Assembly (NCBI GenBank): GCA_020635955.1 | Contig: JACJYW010000003.1 | Coordinates: 186,001 to 250,000 of the forward strand | DNA length: 64,000 nucleotides | Direction: 5' to 3' | Origin: Crocinitomicaceae bacterium | GTDB taxonomy: Bacteria; Bacteroidota; Bacteroidia; Flavobacteriales_D; Crocinitomicaceae | In this document: positions 28,569 through 38,134 of the stretch, piece by piece | How the letters are laid out: each line of letters begins with the position of its first letter | Numbering within the stretch: the stretch's first letter is position 1 | The notes under the pieces: generated by a model | What the model was told of the DNA's origin: nothing | Databases searched by the model: none | The model's input: only the letters and a program-made list of their open reading frames with translations | Translations under genes and position numbers: made by a program

Positions 28569-28985
28569 ATGAAAATAAAATTCATTTTCAGCATAATAGC
28601 AATGTTGCTTTTTCATCTTTCATCTTCTGCACAAGATGGAAATTGCAGATTTGTATTGGAATTATATGATTCACTTGAACAGAATCAAGAATTCAAATTA
28701 TCCATGTATTCTTTTCATGGACTGAGCAAGAGACAGGAAAATAAAGCCCGTAAGAGAATTGACCTATACCGCGGAAAACAAATGACAAATTCAACGGAAT
28801 ACTTTCAAAAAGAACTCAATAGCATTTGTTATTTGCATAAAATGAAATTCGCGAATGTGAAAAAGTACACCATTTTAACACAAATCCATTTGATACCAGA
28901 CACTCTAGAGAACAACATGTATATCTTGCGTTTGGAATATACAAACGTAAAACGAACAATTTCGAATGAGCGAAAGAAAGAGTAA
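28569..28985 (+). CDS. Cassette gene, secreted hypothetical protein
   Basis: 138 residues with a signal peptide ending SSSAQ. Remaining sequence is charged and helical (LSKRQENKARKRIDLYRGKQ) with a beta end (YILRLEYTNVKRTIS). Not recognised. ATG lies 16 nt after the R' box. Confidence 0.68.
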   Translation: MKIKFIFSIIAMLLFHLSSSAQDGNCRFVLELYDSLEQNQEFKLSMYSFHGLSKRQENKARKRIDLYRGKQMTNSTEYFQKELNSICYLHKMKFANVKKYTILTQIHLIPDTLENNMYILRLEYTNVKRTISNERKKE

Positions 28986-29080
28986 GGCCTGTATGAGCTG
29001 ATTCTTTATCTGTCAATTTGAATGCAACTATCAACTTTTTGAATTACTTGCAAAGTCTATCACGTTGGGTGAAAAACTAC

Positions 29081-29250
29081 AGCTAACACAGTAGGTAAAG
29101 TTCATGTCCGACTCTCTGGCCACGCTTTTCCCTCCCAGTACGTGTACATATCCGGGCTTCCATCACTCGGTCGGACAAACCAGAATCCGGGGTTCTTTCC
29201 CGCCGCACATCAAGACGGCATAAATGCCTAACTTTACCCAAACGTTAGCT
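29081..29250 (+). repeat. attC site 12
   Basis: AGCTAAC to GTTAGCT, 170 bp. L arms GGTAAAGTT/AACTTTACC; N6 GCTGTA/TACAGC 6/6. Confidence 0.92.
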
Positions 29251-29261
29251 GTTATTACGAT

Positions 29262-30038
29262 ATGACCCAAAATATTCTAGAAAAAACAGCCAGAAACAAT
29301 CGGCTAATACTAAATCTCAATCAAAAAATCTCACATTATGGATGGGGTTTGACTTTTATCGGTTTTAGTATTTTTCTATGTATTAGGACATATTACATAA
29401 CTCACGTTTCATACTCATATTCAGGACCTCGAACATTTGAAGAAATGATTAAAGTGAACTTGATTTTTGGAGCTGTAGGAATCATTTTCCTAATACTGAA
29501 GTATCGAAATCTTGCTTTCAAAGAAATAAAGGGTTCTTTTACACAGGAACAAGTTTTTGAGGCAATAAAACGCTCCGACATGGATTATAATTGGAACCTT
29601 CAATCTAGGAACAAATTCTTGCACCGTATCCTAACAAGAGAACACTTTATTACACCTGGAAAATTACTTACGATAATCCATCTTGAAGATAAAATCTTAT
29701 TTAACGGCATAAGAAACCCATCATTTTCAGCACCAAGAGGTGAAACATTTAGACCATCAATAAAGGAATTTAAAGTCTTTCAAAAACACTTAAATGATGT
29801 TGTCTCTGGAATGGAATATGTAAAAAAGAAAGAATTCAACGATACCCAATGGAATTGGAAAATGATCCTTATTCGACTATTCCTTTATCCATTCTGTATC
29901 TTCTTACTTAGCTTTTCATTTTTTTATTTGATTCCAAATAAAGAATTTGTCATTTCAATTCCACTGGTTGCAATATCGCTAGTGTATCTCTTTGTGGATC
30001 TGTACATGATTTTTACCTCAATGAAAAACAACAGCTAA
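29262..30038 (+). CDS. Cassette gene, membrane protein with two helix pairs
   Basis: 258 residues. Two helices near residues 26-45 (YGWGLTFIGFSIFLCI) and 66-80 (VNLIFGAVGIIFLIL), a soluble middle of about 120 residues with strand pattern (TIIHLEDKILFNGIRNP), then two helices near 205-225 and 230-250. Topology suggests a cytosolic domain held between membrane hairpins. Function unknown. Stop overlaps the attC R'' box. Confidence 0.72.
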   Translation: MTQNILEKTARNNRLILNLNQKISHYGWGLTFIGFSIFLCIRTYYITHVSYSYSGPRTFEEMIKVNLIFGAVGIIFLILKYRNLAFKEIKGSFTQEQVFEAIKRSDMDYNWNLQSRNKFLHRILTREHFITPGKLLTIIHLEDKILFNGIRNPSFSAPRGETFRPSIKEFKVFQKHLNDVVSGMEYVKKKEFNDTQWNWKMILIRLFLYPFCIFLLSFSFFYLIPNKEFVISIPLVAISLVYLFVDLYMIFTSMKNNS

Positions 30039-30197
30039 CATAATAGCTAAAGCTAACGTCCGACACTCGTCCACGCGCTTTACGCCCATAACTTGTCCAA
30101 AGTCCGGGCGGCCATCTCAGTCGGACAGCCATAGTCCGGGATTTTTTGCCGCACACTTCGCACGCAATAAATTGCTAGCTTTAGCCAAACGTTATGT
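30033..30197 (+). repeat. attC site 13
   Basis: AGCTAAC to GTTATGT, 165 bp. L arms GCTAAAGCT/AGCTTTAGC; N6 GCTGTT/AACAGC 6/6. Confidence 0.92.
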
Positions 30198-30229
30198 GTC
30201 ATTACGTTTTTGCTTAAATAAATCTAAAA

Positions 30230-30862
30230 ATGGAAACTTTTCTGTACGTACTTCTCGGACTATTTGGAATAATTCTGCTTGGAATAGCTATCAAGAAAAT
30301 GAACGCCCAAAAACAAACGGAAGAACATAACGAATCACCATCCGTTGAATTCAAAGTTGAAACATCCAAACCTAAAATATCCGAAGAAGACAGAAAAGAA
30401 ATGGAAGCTTTAGAAGCAAAATATCCTAAATGGTATGGTGGTGAAAATATCCAGGGTATTTGTTATAAATCAACACATTTAGAACCGCTTCCAAATAATG
30501 AAACGGAAACCGTAGCATACAAATCGGACAGATTTGCTGATCTGTTTGGTCGCGGAAAAGGAGTAAGTTATTTTCCTGGATACGGAAAAATTTACAATCG
30601 TGAATATGAATTGTGGTATCAAGAAACCGGACAAAAAGAGCAAAAAGGCTTGATTACCCACAAAGACATAGGCACAGAAAAATACCCTCCATTTTTTACT
30701 GATTCTTATACGGAGGACTACGAAATAAACAATCGCCTGCAAAACACCAAAGGTTATATTGCTTTATATAATGTAAGAGACAATAAACAAAAACGGACTT
30801 GGTACGCAGGACTAAAGTCAATAGAATTTACTGGAATTATTACTGAACCAGAGCAAGAATAG
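30230..30862 (+). CDS. Cassette gene, single-pass membrane protein with soluble domain
   Basis: 210 residues. One N-terminal helix (FLYVLLGLFGIILLGIAI), a polar linker to about residue 65, and a compact Tyr-rich domain (YPKWYGGENIQGICYKSTHL, FFTDSYTEDYEI). Not recognised. Confidence 0.68.
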   Translation: METFLYVLLGLFGIILLGIAIKKMNAQKQTEEHNESPSVEFKVETSKPKISEEDRKEMEALEAKYPKWYGGENIQGICYKSTHLEPLPNNETETVAYKSDRFADLFGRGKGVSYFPGYGKIYNREYELWYQETGQKEQKGLITHKDIGTEKYPPFFTDSYTEDYEINNRLQNTKGYIALYNVRDNKQKRTWYAGLKSIEFTGIITEPEQE

Positions 30863-30887
30863 TGGGTTTGTAGGGGTAGAAAACGCC

Positions 30888-31053
30888 ACATAACACAGTA
30901 AGCAAAGCTCACGTCCGACACTTGTCCATCACTCTTCTCGCCCATTACGTGTCCATATCCGGGCGTGCCATCACGGTCGGACAGCCAAAATCCGGGGTTT
31001 CTTGCCATCACACTCGCACGCAATAAATTGCTAGCTTTGCTCAAACGTTAGGA
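30888..31053 (+). repeat. attC site 14
   Basis: ACATAAC to GTTAGGA, 166 bp. L arms AGCAAAGCT/AGCTTTGCT; N6 TGTGTC/GCCACA 5/6. L' reads TAGCTTTG, a perfect -7 box. Confidence 0.92.
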
Positions 31054-31071
31054 CGCAATTCCCAAAACTTA

Positions 31072-31458
31072 ATGAAGACTGATAATTTCTTAACCAAAAT
31101 ATTGAAAGGACTTAGAAATGGATCAGACATGGACAGAATTATCGCAGGAATATTTGTCCACACTTCTAAATTTCTATTTGCAGGACAATTTACTCTTGGA
31201 ATTCTGGGACTAATTGGTGTTTTGGTGGGTAGAGAGTTCTTAACTGAACAGAATATATTGATGCTAATTGTATCTATTTGTTTGGTCGGGTTTTTCTTTT
31301 GGCGAACTGGAAAATTTATCGATCGCAAAACTGATAAACCGATTAAAAAGAACTTAACCTACGGCTTCACAAAAGCATTTCTTCTGTATCTGCTGATGAC
31401 TGTGCTAATTCTTAGTCCAACAATTATCTGGATGATTATCACACTTTCGCAGGAGTAG
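31072..31458 (+). CDS. Cassette gene, small membrane protein (paralogue of 25945-26334)
   Basis: 128 residues with three hydrophobic segments in the same places as its paralogue (FAGQFTLGILGLIGVLVG, LIVSICLVGFFFWR, LMTVLILSPTIIWMIITL). Both cassettes begin TTAGGACGCAATTCC, so they derive from one ancestral cassette whose attC has since diverged (site 8 versus site 15). Confidence 0.72.
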   Translation: MKTDNFLTKILKGLRNGSDMDRIIAGIFVHTSKFLFAGQFTLGILGLIGVLVGREFLTEQNILMLIVSICLVGFFFWRTGKFIDRKTDKPIKKNLTYGFTKAFLLYLLMTVLILSPTIIWMIITLSQE

Positions 31459-31466
31459 AAAACTGC

Positions 31467-31658
31467 GCCTAACACAGTAGCTAAAGCTAAGCGTCCACCC
31501 TTGGCCAGCACACTTGCTCCCATTTGCGTGTACAAAGTCCTGGTTTGGCCTAACTCGGTGGACAGCCACGATACGGGGTTTTTGGCCTGCGCACTTTCGC
31601 ACGTAATTTGTATTTGCTGCGCAAACAACAAATCACTAGCTTTAGCCAAACGTTATGA
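31467..31658 (+). repeat. attC site 15 (long)
   Basis: GCCTAAC to GTTATGA, 192 bp with an extended apical region (TTTGTATTTGCTGCGC). L arms GCTAAAGCT/AGCTTTAGC; N6 GGACGCA/TGCGCC with one bulged A. Confidence 0.9.
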
Positions 31659-32121
31659 ATAATCAGTGGCTCGGAGCCACAACATCTCTAAAGTCGCACC
31701 GTATTTCTACGGTTTTTTTATGCTTAAATGTATCTGAAAGCTCAGTGGTATTTCTGAAAGAAACCAGATCTCGTTCTGCGCGGTTAAATTTTCTCTCGAT
31801 CTGTAAAGTTAGAATAGTTTCCCTGCCTTCTTCCTGCGCATCTGCTCGCAAGTGGTTCACAATTTCCAAAATTTCACCTGTCTTCCTTTACCACTGCTTT
31901 CTGCAACCAAGCTGGCGCGCGTCACTCGTGTCAACCGGATCTCAAATTATAGCCTCCTATTCGCTCGTATTTAAGGGCTTGGTATCTGATCCGTTCGTGC
32001 GACCTTTAGTTCTGAAAACTATTCATAACATAGTAACTAAAGTTCACAGCCAGCTCGCGCCCAATGTCCGGGTTTGCCTCCGCACTTTGCGTCGCAATAA
32101 ATTGCTAACTTTAGTCAAACG
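31653..32121 (+). repeat. Repeat cassette, copy 6
   Basis: 469 bp. Hairpin and terminator-like elements as copy 1. A few substitutions, such as CTCTCGATCTGTAAAG. A long + strand frame passes through it, but it also reads through the attC and is not supported. Confidence 0.85.
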
Positions 32122-32127
32122 TTATGA
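32023..32127 (+). repeat. attC site 16 (short type)
   Basis: TCATAAC to GTTATGA, 105 bp. L arms ACTAAAGTT/AACTTTAGT; N6 6/6. Confidence 0.92.
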
Positions 32128-32589
32128 ATAATCAGTGGCTCGGAGCCACAACATCTCTAAAGTCGCACCGTATTTCTACGGTTTTTTTATGCTTAAATGT
32201 ATCTGAAAGCTCAGTGGTATTTCTGAAAGAAACCAGATCTCGTTCTGCGCGGTTAAATTTTCTCTTGATCTGAAAAGTTAGAATAGTTTCCCTGCTTTCT
32301 TCCTGCGCATCTGCTCGCAAGTGGTTCACAATTTCCAAAATTTCACCTGTCTTCCTTTACCACTGCTTTCTGCAACCAAGCTGGCGCGCGTCACTCGTCC
32401 AAACTGAATCTCAAGTTATAGCCTCCTATTCGCTCGTATTTAAGGGCTTGGTATCTGATCCGTTTGTGCGACCTTTAGACCAAAAACTATTCATAACATA
32501 GTAACTAAAGTTCACAGCCAGCTCGCGCCCATTGTCCGGGTTTCCCGCCGCACTTTGCTTCGCAATAAATTGCTAACTTTAGTCAAACG
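32122..32589 (+). repeat. Repeat cassette, copy 7
   Basis: 468 bp, directly next to copy 6 and apparently identical to copy 5 (27548-28015). Confidence 0.85.
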
Positions 32590-32595
32590 TTATGA
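32491..32595 (+). repeat. attC site 17 (short type)
   Basis: TCATAAC to GTTATGA, 105 bp. L arms ACTAAAGTT/AACTTTAGT; N6 6/6. Confidence 0.92.
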
Positions 32596-33131
32596 GCAAT
32601 TCACGATTATACCTAATAATATTTGTCGGACTTATCATAACGTCTTGCAAAGAGGAAAAAGGCAATTACTTATCGGAAAATGAGCAATATGAAGTTCTAA
32701 AACAAGGACTAATTCCATATTTAGATTCTGTTGATCGAGATTACATTTTCTATGACCATTTTTTAAAGTTAGATACTTCAACTTATCTTGAAATTCTATC
32801 GTCAAAAGAAACACCAATTTTTGTTATTGATACTGACCCAAACCTGAAGAGAACTAAACCTGAATTAAAACCAATTAAGACAAATGAATTGAGTCAATTA
32901 GATTTTGTGAATTGGGAGGAAGTTGAATATATAAGATCATCCTATACGGACTCTGTTCCAAATTATACTACAGTTTATGGAATTAACCTTCCATTTAAGC
33001 CAGACACTAGTGAAACTGCACTTGTAGGAATAATTCCTTTTGCTGCTCCCGATATTTGTAATAGTTATCAAACCAAGTTTCTGCTACTCGAAAAGTTTAA
33101 TGGAAAATGGCGTGTAACGAGTGTAGAATAA
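32592..33131 (+). CDS. Cassette gene, lipoprotein
   Basis: 179 residues, SP-II signal with lipobox IITSC-K at Cys19. The ATG is formed by the recombination site itself (GTTATGA), so there is almost no leader and the promoter must come from the upstream attC or cassette. Mature part has an ending FLLLEKFNGKWRVTSVE typical of small beta-rich Bacteroidota lipoproteins. Function unknown. Confidence 0.75.
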   Translation: MSNSRLYLIIFVGLIITSCKEEKGNYLSENEQYEVLKQGLIPYLDSVDRDYIFYDHFLKLDTSTYLEILSSKETPIFVIDTDPNLKRTKPELKPIKTNELSQLDFVNWEEVEYIRSSYTDSVPNYTTVYGINLPFKPDTSETALVGIIPFAAPDICNSYQTKFLLLEKFNGKWRVTSVE

Positions 33132-33135
33132 CTGC

Positions 33136-33301
33136 TCATAACATATTAGCTAAAGCTAACGTCCGACACTTGGCCGGCGCTCTTTCGCCCATTACGTGTC
33201 CATGATCCGGGCGGCCATCACGGTCGGACAGCCAAAGTCCGGGATTTTTTGCCTACACACTTCGCACGCAATAAATTGCTAGCTTTAGCCAAACGTTATG
33301 A
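33136..33301 (+). repeat. attC site 18
   Basis: TCATAAC to GTTATGA, 166 bp. L arms GCTAAAGCT/AGCTTTAGC; N6 TGAGCA/TGCTCA 6/6. Upstream box is GAATAAC rather than GAAAAAC. Confidence 0.92.
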
Positions 33302-33828
33302 GTAATTAGTGGCTCGTAGCCACAAAAAGTCTCTTAATTGCCACCGTATTTCTACGGATTCTCTTGCGGAAAATACGCTTTCTATTCAAGTCCGTGGAAT
33401 TATCTGACAGCACCTCCAACTCGTCCTTTACGGTAAAATTTTCTCTTGATCTGTTAAAACAGAATAGTGTTCCTGCTTTCTGACTGCGAATCTGCCATTT
33501 CGTGGTCCACAATTTCCAAAATTTCACCTGCTTTCCCGTACCACTGCTTTCTGCAACCTAGCTGGCGTGCGGCTCTCGGCTCTCCCATGTTGGGAGGTAT
33601 TATTTCCCTTTCCACCCGTAGTAAGGGGCGTGACACCTGAAAGGCTTGTGGTCAATTAAGTAGAAAAAAACTACTCATAACATAGTAAGTAAAGTTAACT
33701 GCCTGCTCTGGCCTACCCACTTTACGCCCAGAACTTGTCCATAGTCCGGGATTCCCACCCTTGCGCCCAATATCCGGGTTTCCGTCGCACTTAGTTACTG
33801 CAATAAATTGCATAACTTTACTCAAACG
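33296..33828 (+). repeat. Diverged repeat cassette, variant B
   Basis: Keeps the hairpin GTGGCTCGTAGCCAC and CCGTATTTCTACGG, but the T run is interrupted (ATTCTCTTG). Minus strand has a 60-codon frame (33454-33636) starting GTG that matches the longer reading seen in variant A (QLGCRKQWYGKAGEILEIV). No convincing gene. Confidence 0.72.
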
Positions 33829-33834
33829 TTAGGT
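33675..33834 (+). repeat. attC site 19
   Basis: TCATAAC to GTTAGGT, 160 bp. L arms AGTAAAGTT/AACTTTACT; N6 TGAGTA/TACTCA 6/6. Distinct centre with TTAGTTACTGCAAT. Confidence 0.9.
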
Positions 33835-33877
33835 TTAATTGCCAAAAAAACATTGTATCTTACTGAAAATTAGACTT

Positions 33878-34180
33878 ATGAAAAACTGGACTAAAAAACA
33901 AATCTTTATTACTAGCATTGGTTATATCGGACTACTGCTGTTCGCTTGTGGTTTTCTATTAGATCACAATAAACTAAAAGATAGCACTGAGAAATTAGAA
34001 TCAATGGAAATCCAAATATCTTCAGAAAAGAATAATTACAGTCTGCTTGAGAAAGAATACAAAGTTCTTAACCAAGAATTCGAATCAATGGCGTATGAGC
34101 TTGATTCATTATATTTTATTGTAGACGTTGACGGAAGTATTCTAGAGGAGAAGAATAAACAATATAATCTCCAAGAATAG
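33878..34180 (+). CDS. Cassette gene, membrane-anchored coiled coil
   Basis: 100 residues from ATG 33878 (a TTG 13 codons upstream is possible but unlikely). One N-terminal helix (FITSIGYIGLLLFACGFLL) and a coiled coil (SEKNNYSLLEKEYKVLNQEF). Resembles small periplasmic coiled-coil proteins; function unknown. Confidence 0.68.
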   Translation: MKNWTKKQIFITSIGYIGLLLFACGFLLDHNKLKDSTEKLESMEIQISSEKNNYSLLEKEYKVLNQEFESMAYELDSLYFIVDVDGSILEEKNKQYNLQE

Positions 34181-34204
34181 AGACTGATATAAATGAAAAA
34201 CTAA

Positions 34205-34370
34205 ACCTAACATAGTAAGCAAAGCTTACGTCCGACACTTGTCCATCTCTCTTCTCTCCCATTACGTGTCCATATCTTGGGGTGCCATCACGGTCGGACA
34301 GCCAAAGTCCGGGGTTTTTCGCCTCCGCACTCGCACGCAATAAATTGCTAGCTTTGCTCAAACGTTATGC
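34205..34370 (+). repeat. attC site 20
   Basis: ACCTAAC to GTTATGC, 166 bp. L arms AGCAAAGCT/AGCTTTGCT; N6 GGTTTA/TAAACC 6/6. Confidence 0.92.
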
Positions 34371-35158
34371 TCAATTACGATATGCCTCAAAACCTAAGAG
34401 CATTAATAATATTCGCAGTAATTACCTTTTTTGTTCCCAATTTTCTAAATGGACAATCAAAGTTTTCAATGGATATATACGGAACTCCATTCATTCAGAA
34501 GTTTGGAAAAACAATTACAGAAAAAGCATATTTAGATCACCCGAACATTACTACGGAATACATCTTCAATCCTTCGCAAGAGGCTGGAATTATGTTCAAT
34601 CATTTTTTTGAAAACAAATTTGGTTGGACAGTTGGAACCTCGTGGTATAATGACACTAGGAGCTTAAGGTTTATGTGTTTTGAAGATTCACTTCATTCAA
34701 TGCCAATCTTTAATTTCGCAAAAGATATCAAAATTCAAAGAGTAGGTTTAAGGCTTGGTTTTAATTATCGACTCACCCAGAAACTTCAACTTGACTTCAT
34801 TCTATCAACTCATTTTAATGTGTATACTAAGTTTATCCCCGAGTGGAATGTCAATGTGGGCATCTTGCATCAGGCTTATCAAACATCTCTGGATTTTTCA
34901 ATACATGAAAACAAGGCTATCTATGAACCTCAAATTATTCCTGAACTGAGATTCTCAGGCGAACTGTATAAAGGGCTAAGGTTTCATTTCGGTACAAGAC
35001 TTAAATTTTGGGGACCATATTATATGTATACCGAAGTCAAAGGGTCATTTGAATCTACTGCTTATTCAGATGAAGTTCTTTATCGTTCATTCATGTCTGG
35101 TGGTAGCATGAGTTATTTTGCTGGAATTACCTACAGACTTGGATTAGTAAAAAACTGA
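34367..35158 (+). CDS. Cassette gene, outer-membrane beta-barrel-like protein
   Basis: 263 residues if it starts at the ATG made by the R' box (GTTATGC); ATG 34382 (MPQNLRALIIFAVITFFVP) gives a better signal peptide ending LNGQ and is likely the true start. Alternating strands with aromatic girdle residues (FHFGTRLKFWGPYYMYTEV) and C-terminal YFAGITYRLGLVKN suggest an eight-strand barrel. Function unknown. Confidence 0.75.
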   Translation: MLNYDMPQNLRALIIFAVITFFVPNFLNGQSKFSMDIYGTPFIQKFGKTITEKAYLDHPNITTEYIFNPSQEAGIMFNHFFENKFGWTVGTSWYNDTRSLRFMCFEDSLHSMPIFNFAKDIKIQRVGLRLGFNYRLTQKLQLDFILSTHFNVYTKFIPEWNVNVGILHQAYQTSLDFSIHENKAIYEPQIIPELRFSGELYKGLRFHFGTRLKFWGPYYMYTEVKGSFESTAYSDEVLYRSFMSGGSMSYFAGITYRLGLVKN

Positions 35159-35327
35159 GCATAACACAGTAGGTAAAGTTCATGTCCGACCCTCTGGCCA
35201 CGCTTTTCCCTCCCAGTACGTGTACATATCCGGGCTTCCATCTCTCGGTCGGACAAACCAGAGTCCGGGGTTTTGGCCACCGCACATCAAGACGGCATAA
35301 ATGCCTAACTTTACCCAAACGTTAGCA
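35159..35327 (+). repeat. attC site 21
   Basis: GCATAAC to GTTAGCA, 169 bp. L arms GGTAAAGTT/AACTTTACC; N6 TGCTCA/TGAGCA 6/6. Confidence 0.93.
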
Positions 35328-35339
35328 TTAATTCCGAAA

Positions 35340-35738
35340 GTGAAAAAGGTTTATCTTTTCTTTCTTGCTGTTTCCCTTTTTGTCGGAACTATTACTACTT
35401 CTTGTAAAAAACAAGACATCAATGTTTATGATCCAAATTTTATTGGAACATGGAACACCGAGCCTTTTGTTGTTCCTAACGGAAATACAAGAGTTCATAC
35501 ATTAATCATTTCGGAGACTTCTAGTTTTATCGGTTATAACTGTGACACCAATTGCACTGGTTGTAACTGCTCACAAACTTGGACCAATCTTTCAATAAAA
35601 AAGAATGGAAAAAAGATTACAACTGGAAAATATTTTGATGATGGGTATTTTGTTTTCAAAGTGAATCAAGTACCATTTCTAAACCAAGATAATATCTGGA
35701 CTTGTCAGATTGACAATGACCTTTACTATAAGGAATAG
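35340..35738 (+). CDS. Cassette gene, Cys-rich lipoprotein (duplicate 1)
   Basis: 132 residues from GTG 35340; longer readings start inside attC 21. SP-II signal with lipobox TTSC-K, lipocalin-like start FIGTWNTEPFVV, and a Cys cluster CDTNCTGCNC. Identical in protein to 43325-43723; the two 595-bp cassettes differ visibly only at one base in L' of the attC. Confidence 0.75.
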   Translation: MKKVYLFFLAVSLFVGTITTSCKKQDINVYDPNFIGTWNTEPFVVPNGNTRVHTLIISETSSFIGYNCDTNCTGCNCSQTWTNLSIKKNGKKITTGKYFDDGYFVFKVNQVPFLNQDNIWTCQIDNDLYYKE

Positions 35739-35754
35739 CATAGTAGAAAACTAA

Positions 35755-35922
35755 TGCTAACATAGTAGGTAAAGCTCACGTCCGACTCTCGTCCACGCGC
35801 TTTTCGCCCATAGTATACCCAAAGTCCGGGCGGCCATCACGGTCGGACGGATAAAAGTCCGGGGCTTGGCCATCACACTTCGCGGCGCAAATAAATTTGC
35901 TAGCTTTACCCAAACGTTACCT
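35755..35922 (+). repeat. attC site 22
   Basis: TGCTAAC to GTTACCT, 168 bp. L arms GGTAAAGCT/AGCTTTACC pair fully; N6 GCATTA/TAATGC 6/6. Confidence 0.92.
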
Positions 35923-35933
35923 ACAATTACGAT

Positions 35934-36506
35934 TTGACTCAGAGAGTATTACATATTTTATTTGTTCCCATTTGTTTGGTCGGACTTGCTCTGAATTCAT
36001 GCAAAGAAGATCCTCCTGTGCCTGATCCTCCTTGTACTGAAGATGGACTACCTTGTCTAACTACAACAGGTGAGAATATGTTTGCTTGTAAAGTGAATGG
36101 ACAAAATTGGATTGCGGCTGCACCGTATTCAATTCAAGGTCCTGACCCACTTTATGTAGAATATAGTGAATTGGAGGGTTGGTTAACAATTAATGCTGTA
36201 AATAAAGCATCTGATGGTACTAAGTATGAAGAACTATTTGTATTTGGTCGAGATATTTATTCTGAAAAAAACGATAGTATTAGATCGTTAAATCCAAATC
36301 CTAATGGATTCACAAACTATCTACCTTCTAATTGCAGTGAGTATGATCATGACACTACGAAAAAGGGAACATTAAATATTGTTCAACTTGATACAGTAAA
36401 CAAAATTATTTCAGGAACATTCAGTATGGATTTGTTTAATTCAACTTGCACCGACAGCATCATACATATTACAGATGGTAGGTTTGATGCAAAGTATGCT
36501 TATTGA
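35934..36506 (+). CDS. Cassette gene, DUF6252-like lipoprotein
   Basis: 190 residues from TTG 35934. SP-II signal with lipobox LNSC-K, a Pro-rich linker (EDPPVPDPPC), then NMFACKVNGQNWIAAAP and a C-terminal ISGTFSMDLFNSTCTDSIIH plus TDGRFDAKY. This order of NGxxW, ISGTF and TDGRFD matches the DUF6252 family of secreted beta-sandwich proteins. Confidence 0.75.
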   Translation: MTQRVLHILFVPICLVGLALNSCKEDPPVPDPPCTEDGLPCLTTTGENMFACKVNGQNWIAAAPYSIQGPDPLYVEYSELEGWLTINAVNKASDGTKYEELFVFGRDIYSEKNDSIRSLNPNPNGFTNYLPSNCSEYDHDTTKKGTLNIVQLDTVNKIISGTFSMDLFNSTCTDSIIHITDGRFDAKYAY

Positions 36507-36514
36507 AAAACTGT

Positions 36515-36679
36515 AGGTAACATAATAGCTAAAGCTAACGCCCGCCCTCGTCCACGCTTTTTTTCGCCCAAAACGTGTCCAAAGTCCGGGGTGCCATCAC
36601 GGTCGGACGGATAAGAGTCCGGGGCTTGGCCATCTCACTTCGCACGCAATAAATTGCTAGCTTTAGCCAAACGTTAGCT
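36515..36679 (+). repeat. attC site 23
   Basis: AGGTAAC to GTTAGCT, 165 bp. L arms GCTAAAGCT/AGCTTTAGC; N6 CCTACA/TGTAGG 6/6. This is the rare cassette starting GTTACC, and its R'' carries the matching GGTAAC. Confidence 0.93.
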
Positions 36680-36692
36680 TTAATTAAAATAG

Positions 36693-37847
36693 ATGAAGAA
36701 TCTAATTTTCCTTCTGTTACTCCTCATTAATATCACTTCGTTTCCTCAACAATCAAACGAACGCCCAGACCTATTAATTCCTTTTAATGACAATGGAATT
36801 TGGGGATGGTGTGACACGCTTGGAAATGTCGTAATCAAACCCAAATATTCACAAGTCGGTTTCTTTTATAAAGTGCGCGGTAGCTCAAACCAAGCTTACC
36901 AGTCCAATATTAATCATAACGGACATAAAAATTTCTACATCTACAATTCAGGCTTGTTGATTCCCGAAAAATATGTTTTAGTAAAAAATGTTGTATTTGT
37001 AGTTTCCAAGGACACTACTAATAACGATTTGTATATCGTGAAAAACAATAAAGAACTCCTGGGAATTTACCACACTAAAACCAAAAGTCTTATTCTTGAA
37101 TGTGAATACGATAGTATTTATGCTGCAAGAAACAATGAAAAACATATCTTTTTTAAGAAGAAAGGCGACAAGGTTTTTTCAAAGCTCAATGGATCAACTT
37201 TGGATATAACTACCACCGACATCATTGCGATCTCTTACTGGAATCATTACATACACAATTATGTTGATGAACTAGTTTTGTACAAGCATCAAGATGGAAA
37301 TTGGACCCGATTAAATGATTCCACTCATGTCGCTGAAAACTTTGACGTTGGAGATTGGCAATATGATGAAGATCTGTATTATGCCGTAGATTCTCCATTC
37401 TCTGAAAACACACATGCAACTAACTCAACTAATTCTTCTGAAATATTACCAGACAAAATTCTTGAGATAAAAGATTTTTCCATGTATCCCACAATTAAGG
37501 AAAAATATGGATTTCAAAAACTTATAATTTCAAGAATGAACGGTCGTGTTGGCATGTCCACCGAAAAAGACAGCATTGTTGTTCCGTTTATTTATGACGA
37601 CATTATTTTCAATGAATATAATCCTGGGTACGTCAAACTAATCAATGAGGGCAAAGAAGGTGTAAAGCTGATTTTTACCAGCTACCCGATCATTGAAGCC
37701 AAATATGACAAAATAAAGGACTTTGAGTTTCCTCATAGTCTGAAAGTAAATGATCATTGGTCTTTTGTGGTTTTTCATGTTCAAATTGGAGGTCAAAATG
37801 GTTATGTTGGTGAGAATGGAATAGAATATTTCCGCGTAAAAAACTAA
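36693..37847 (+). CDS. Cassette gene, secreted WG-repeat protein
   Basis: 384 residues with a signal peptide ending SFPQ. WG-type beta-hairpin repeats: GIWGWCDTLGNVVIKPKYS (about 32-50) and NGRVGMSTEKDSIVVPFIYD (about 290-310), with similar sequence in between. WG proteins are usually surface or periplasmic with unknown ligands. A second, shorter WG cassette lies at 44944. Confidence 0.78.
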   Translation: MKNLIFLLLLLINITSFPQQSNERPDLLIPFNDNGIWGWCDTLGNVVIKPKYSQVGFFYKVRGSSNQAYQSNINHNGHKNFYIYNSGLLIPEKYVLVKNVVFVVSKDTTNNDLYIVKNNKELLGIYHTKTKSLILECEYDSIYAARNNEKHIFFKKKGDKVFSKLNGSTLDITTTDIIAISYWNHYIHNYVDELVLYKHQDGNWTRLNDSTHVAENFDVGDWQYDEDLYYAVDSPFSENTHATNSTNSSEILPDKILEIKDFSMYPTIKEKYGFQKLIISRMNGRVGMSTEKDSIVVPFIYDDIIFNEYNPGYVKLINEGKEGVKLIFTSYPIIEAKYDKIKDFEFPHSLKVNDHWSFVVFHVQIGGQNGYVGENGIEYFRVKN

Positions 37848-38017
37848 AGCTAACATAGTAGCTAAAGTTCATGTCCGACACTCTGGCCACGCTCTTCCCT
37901 CCCAGTTCGTGTACATATCCGGGCTGCCATCACTCAGTCGGACAAACCAGAGTCCGGGGTTTTTACCCACCGCACATCAAGACGGCATAAATGCCTAACT
38001 TTAGCCAAACGTTATGC
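37848..38017 (+). repeat. attC site 24
   Basis: AGCTAAC to GTTATGC, 170 bp. L arms GCTAAAGTT/AACTTTAGC; N6 GCTTTA/TAAAGC 6/6. Confidence 0.93.
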
Positions 38018-38134
38018 TTTATTACTCCCAAAACTTAATCAATTAATTTATTCTACTTTACAAATAATAAATTTCATGCTATAAGTTCTGGACAACCATA
38101 GTTGTATCAAAACATAGTTGTAACCTTTGCATTT

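Noticed and set aside
31655..32131. 158-codon + strand frame through repeat cassette copy 6
   Set aside because: It runs through hairpins and the whole attC and is closed in the other copies.
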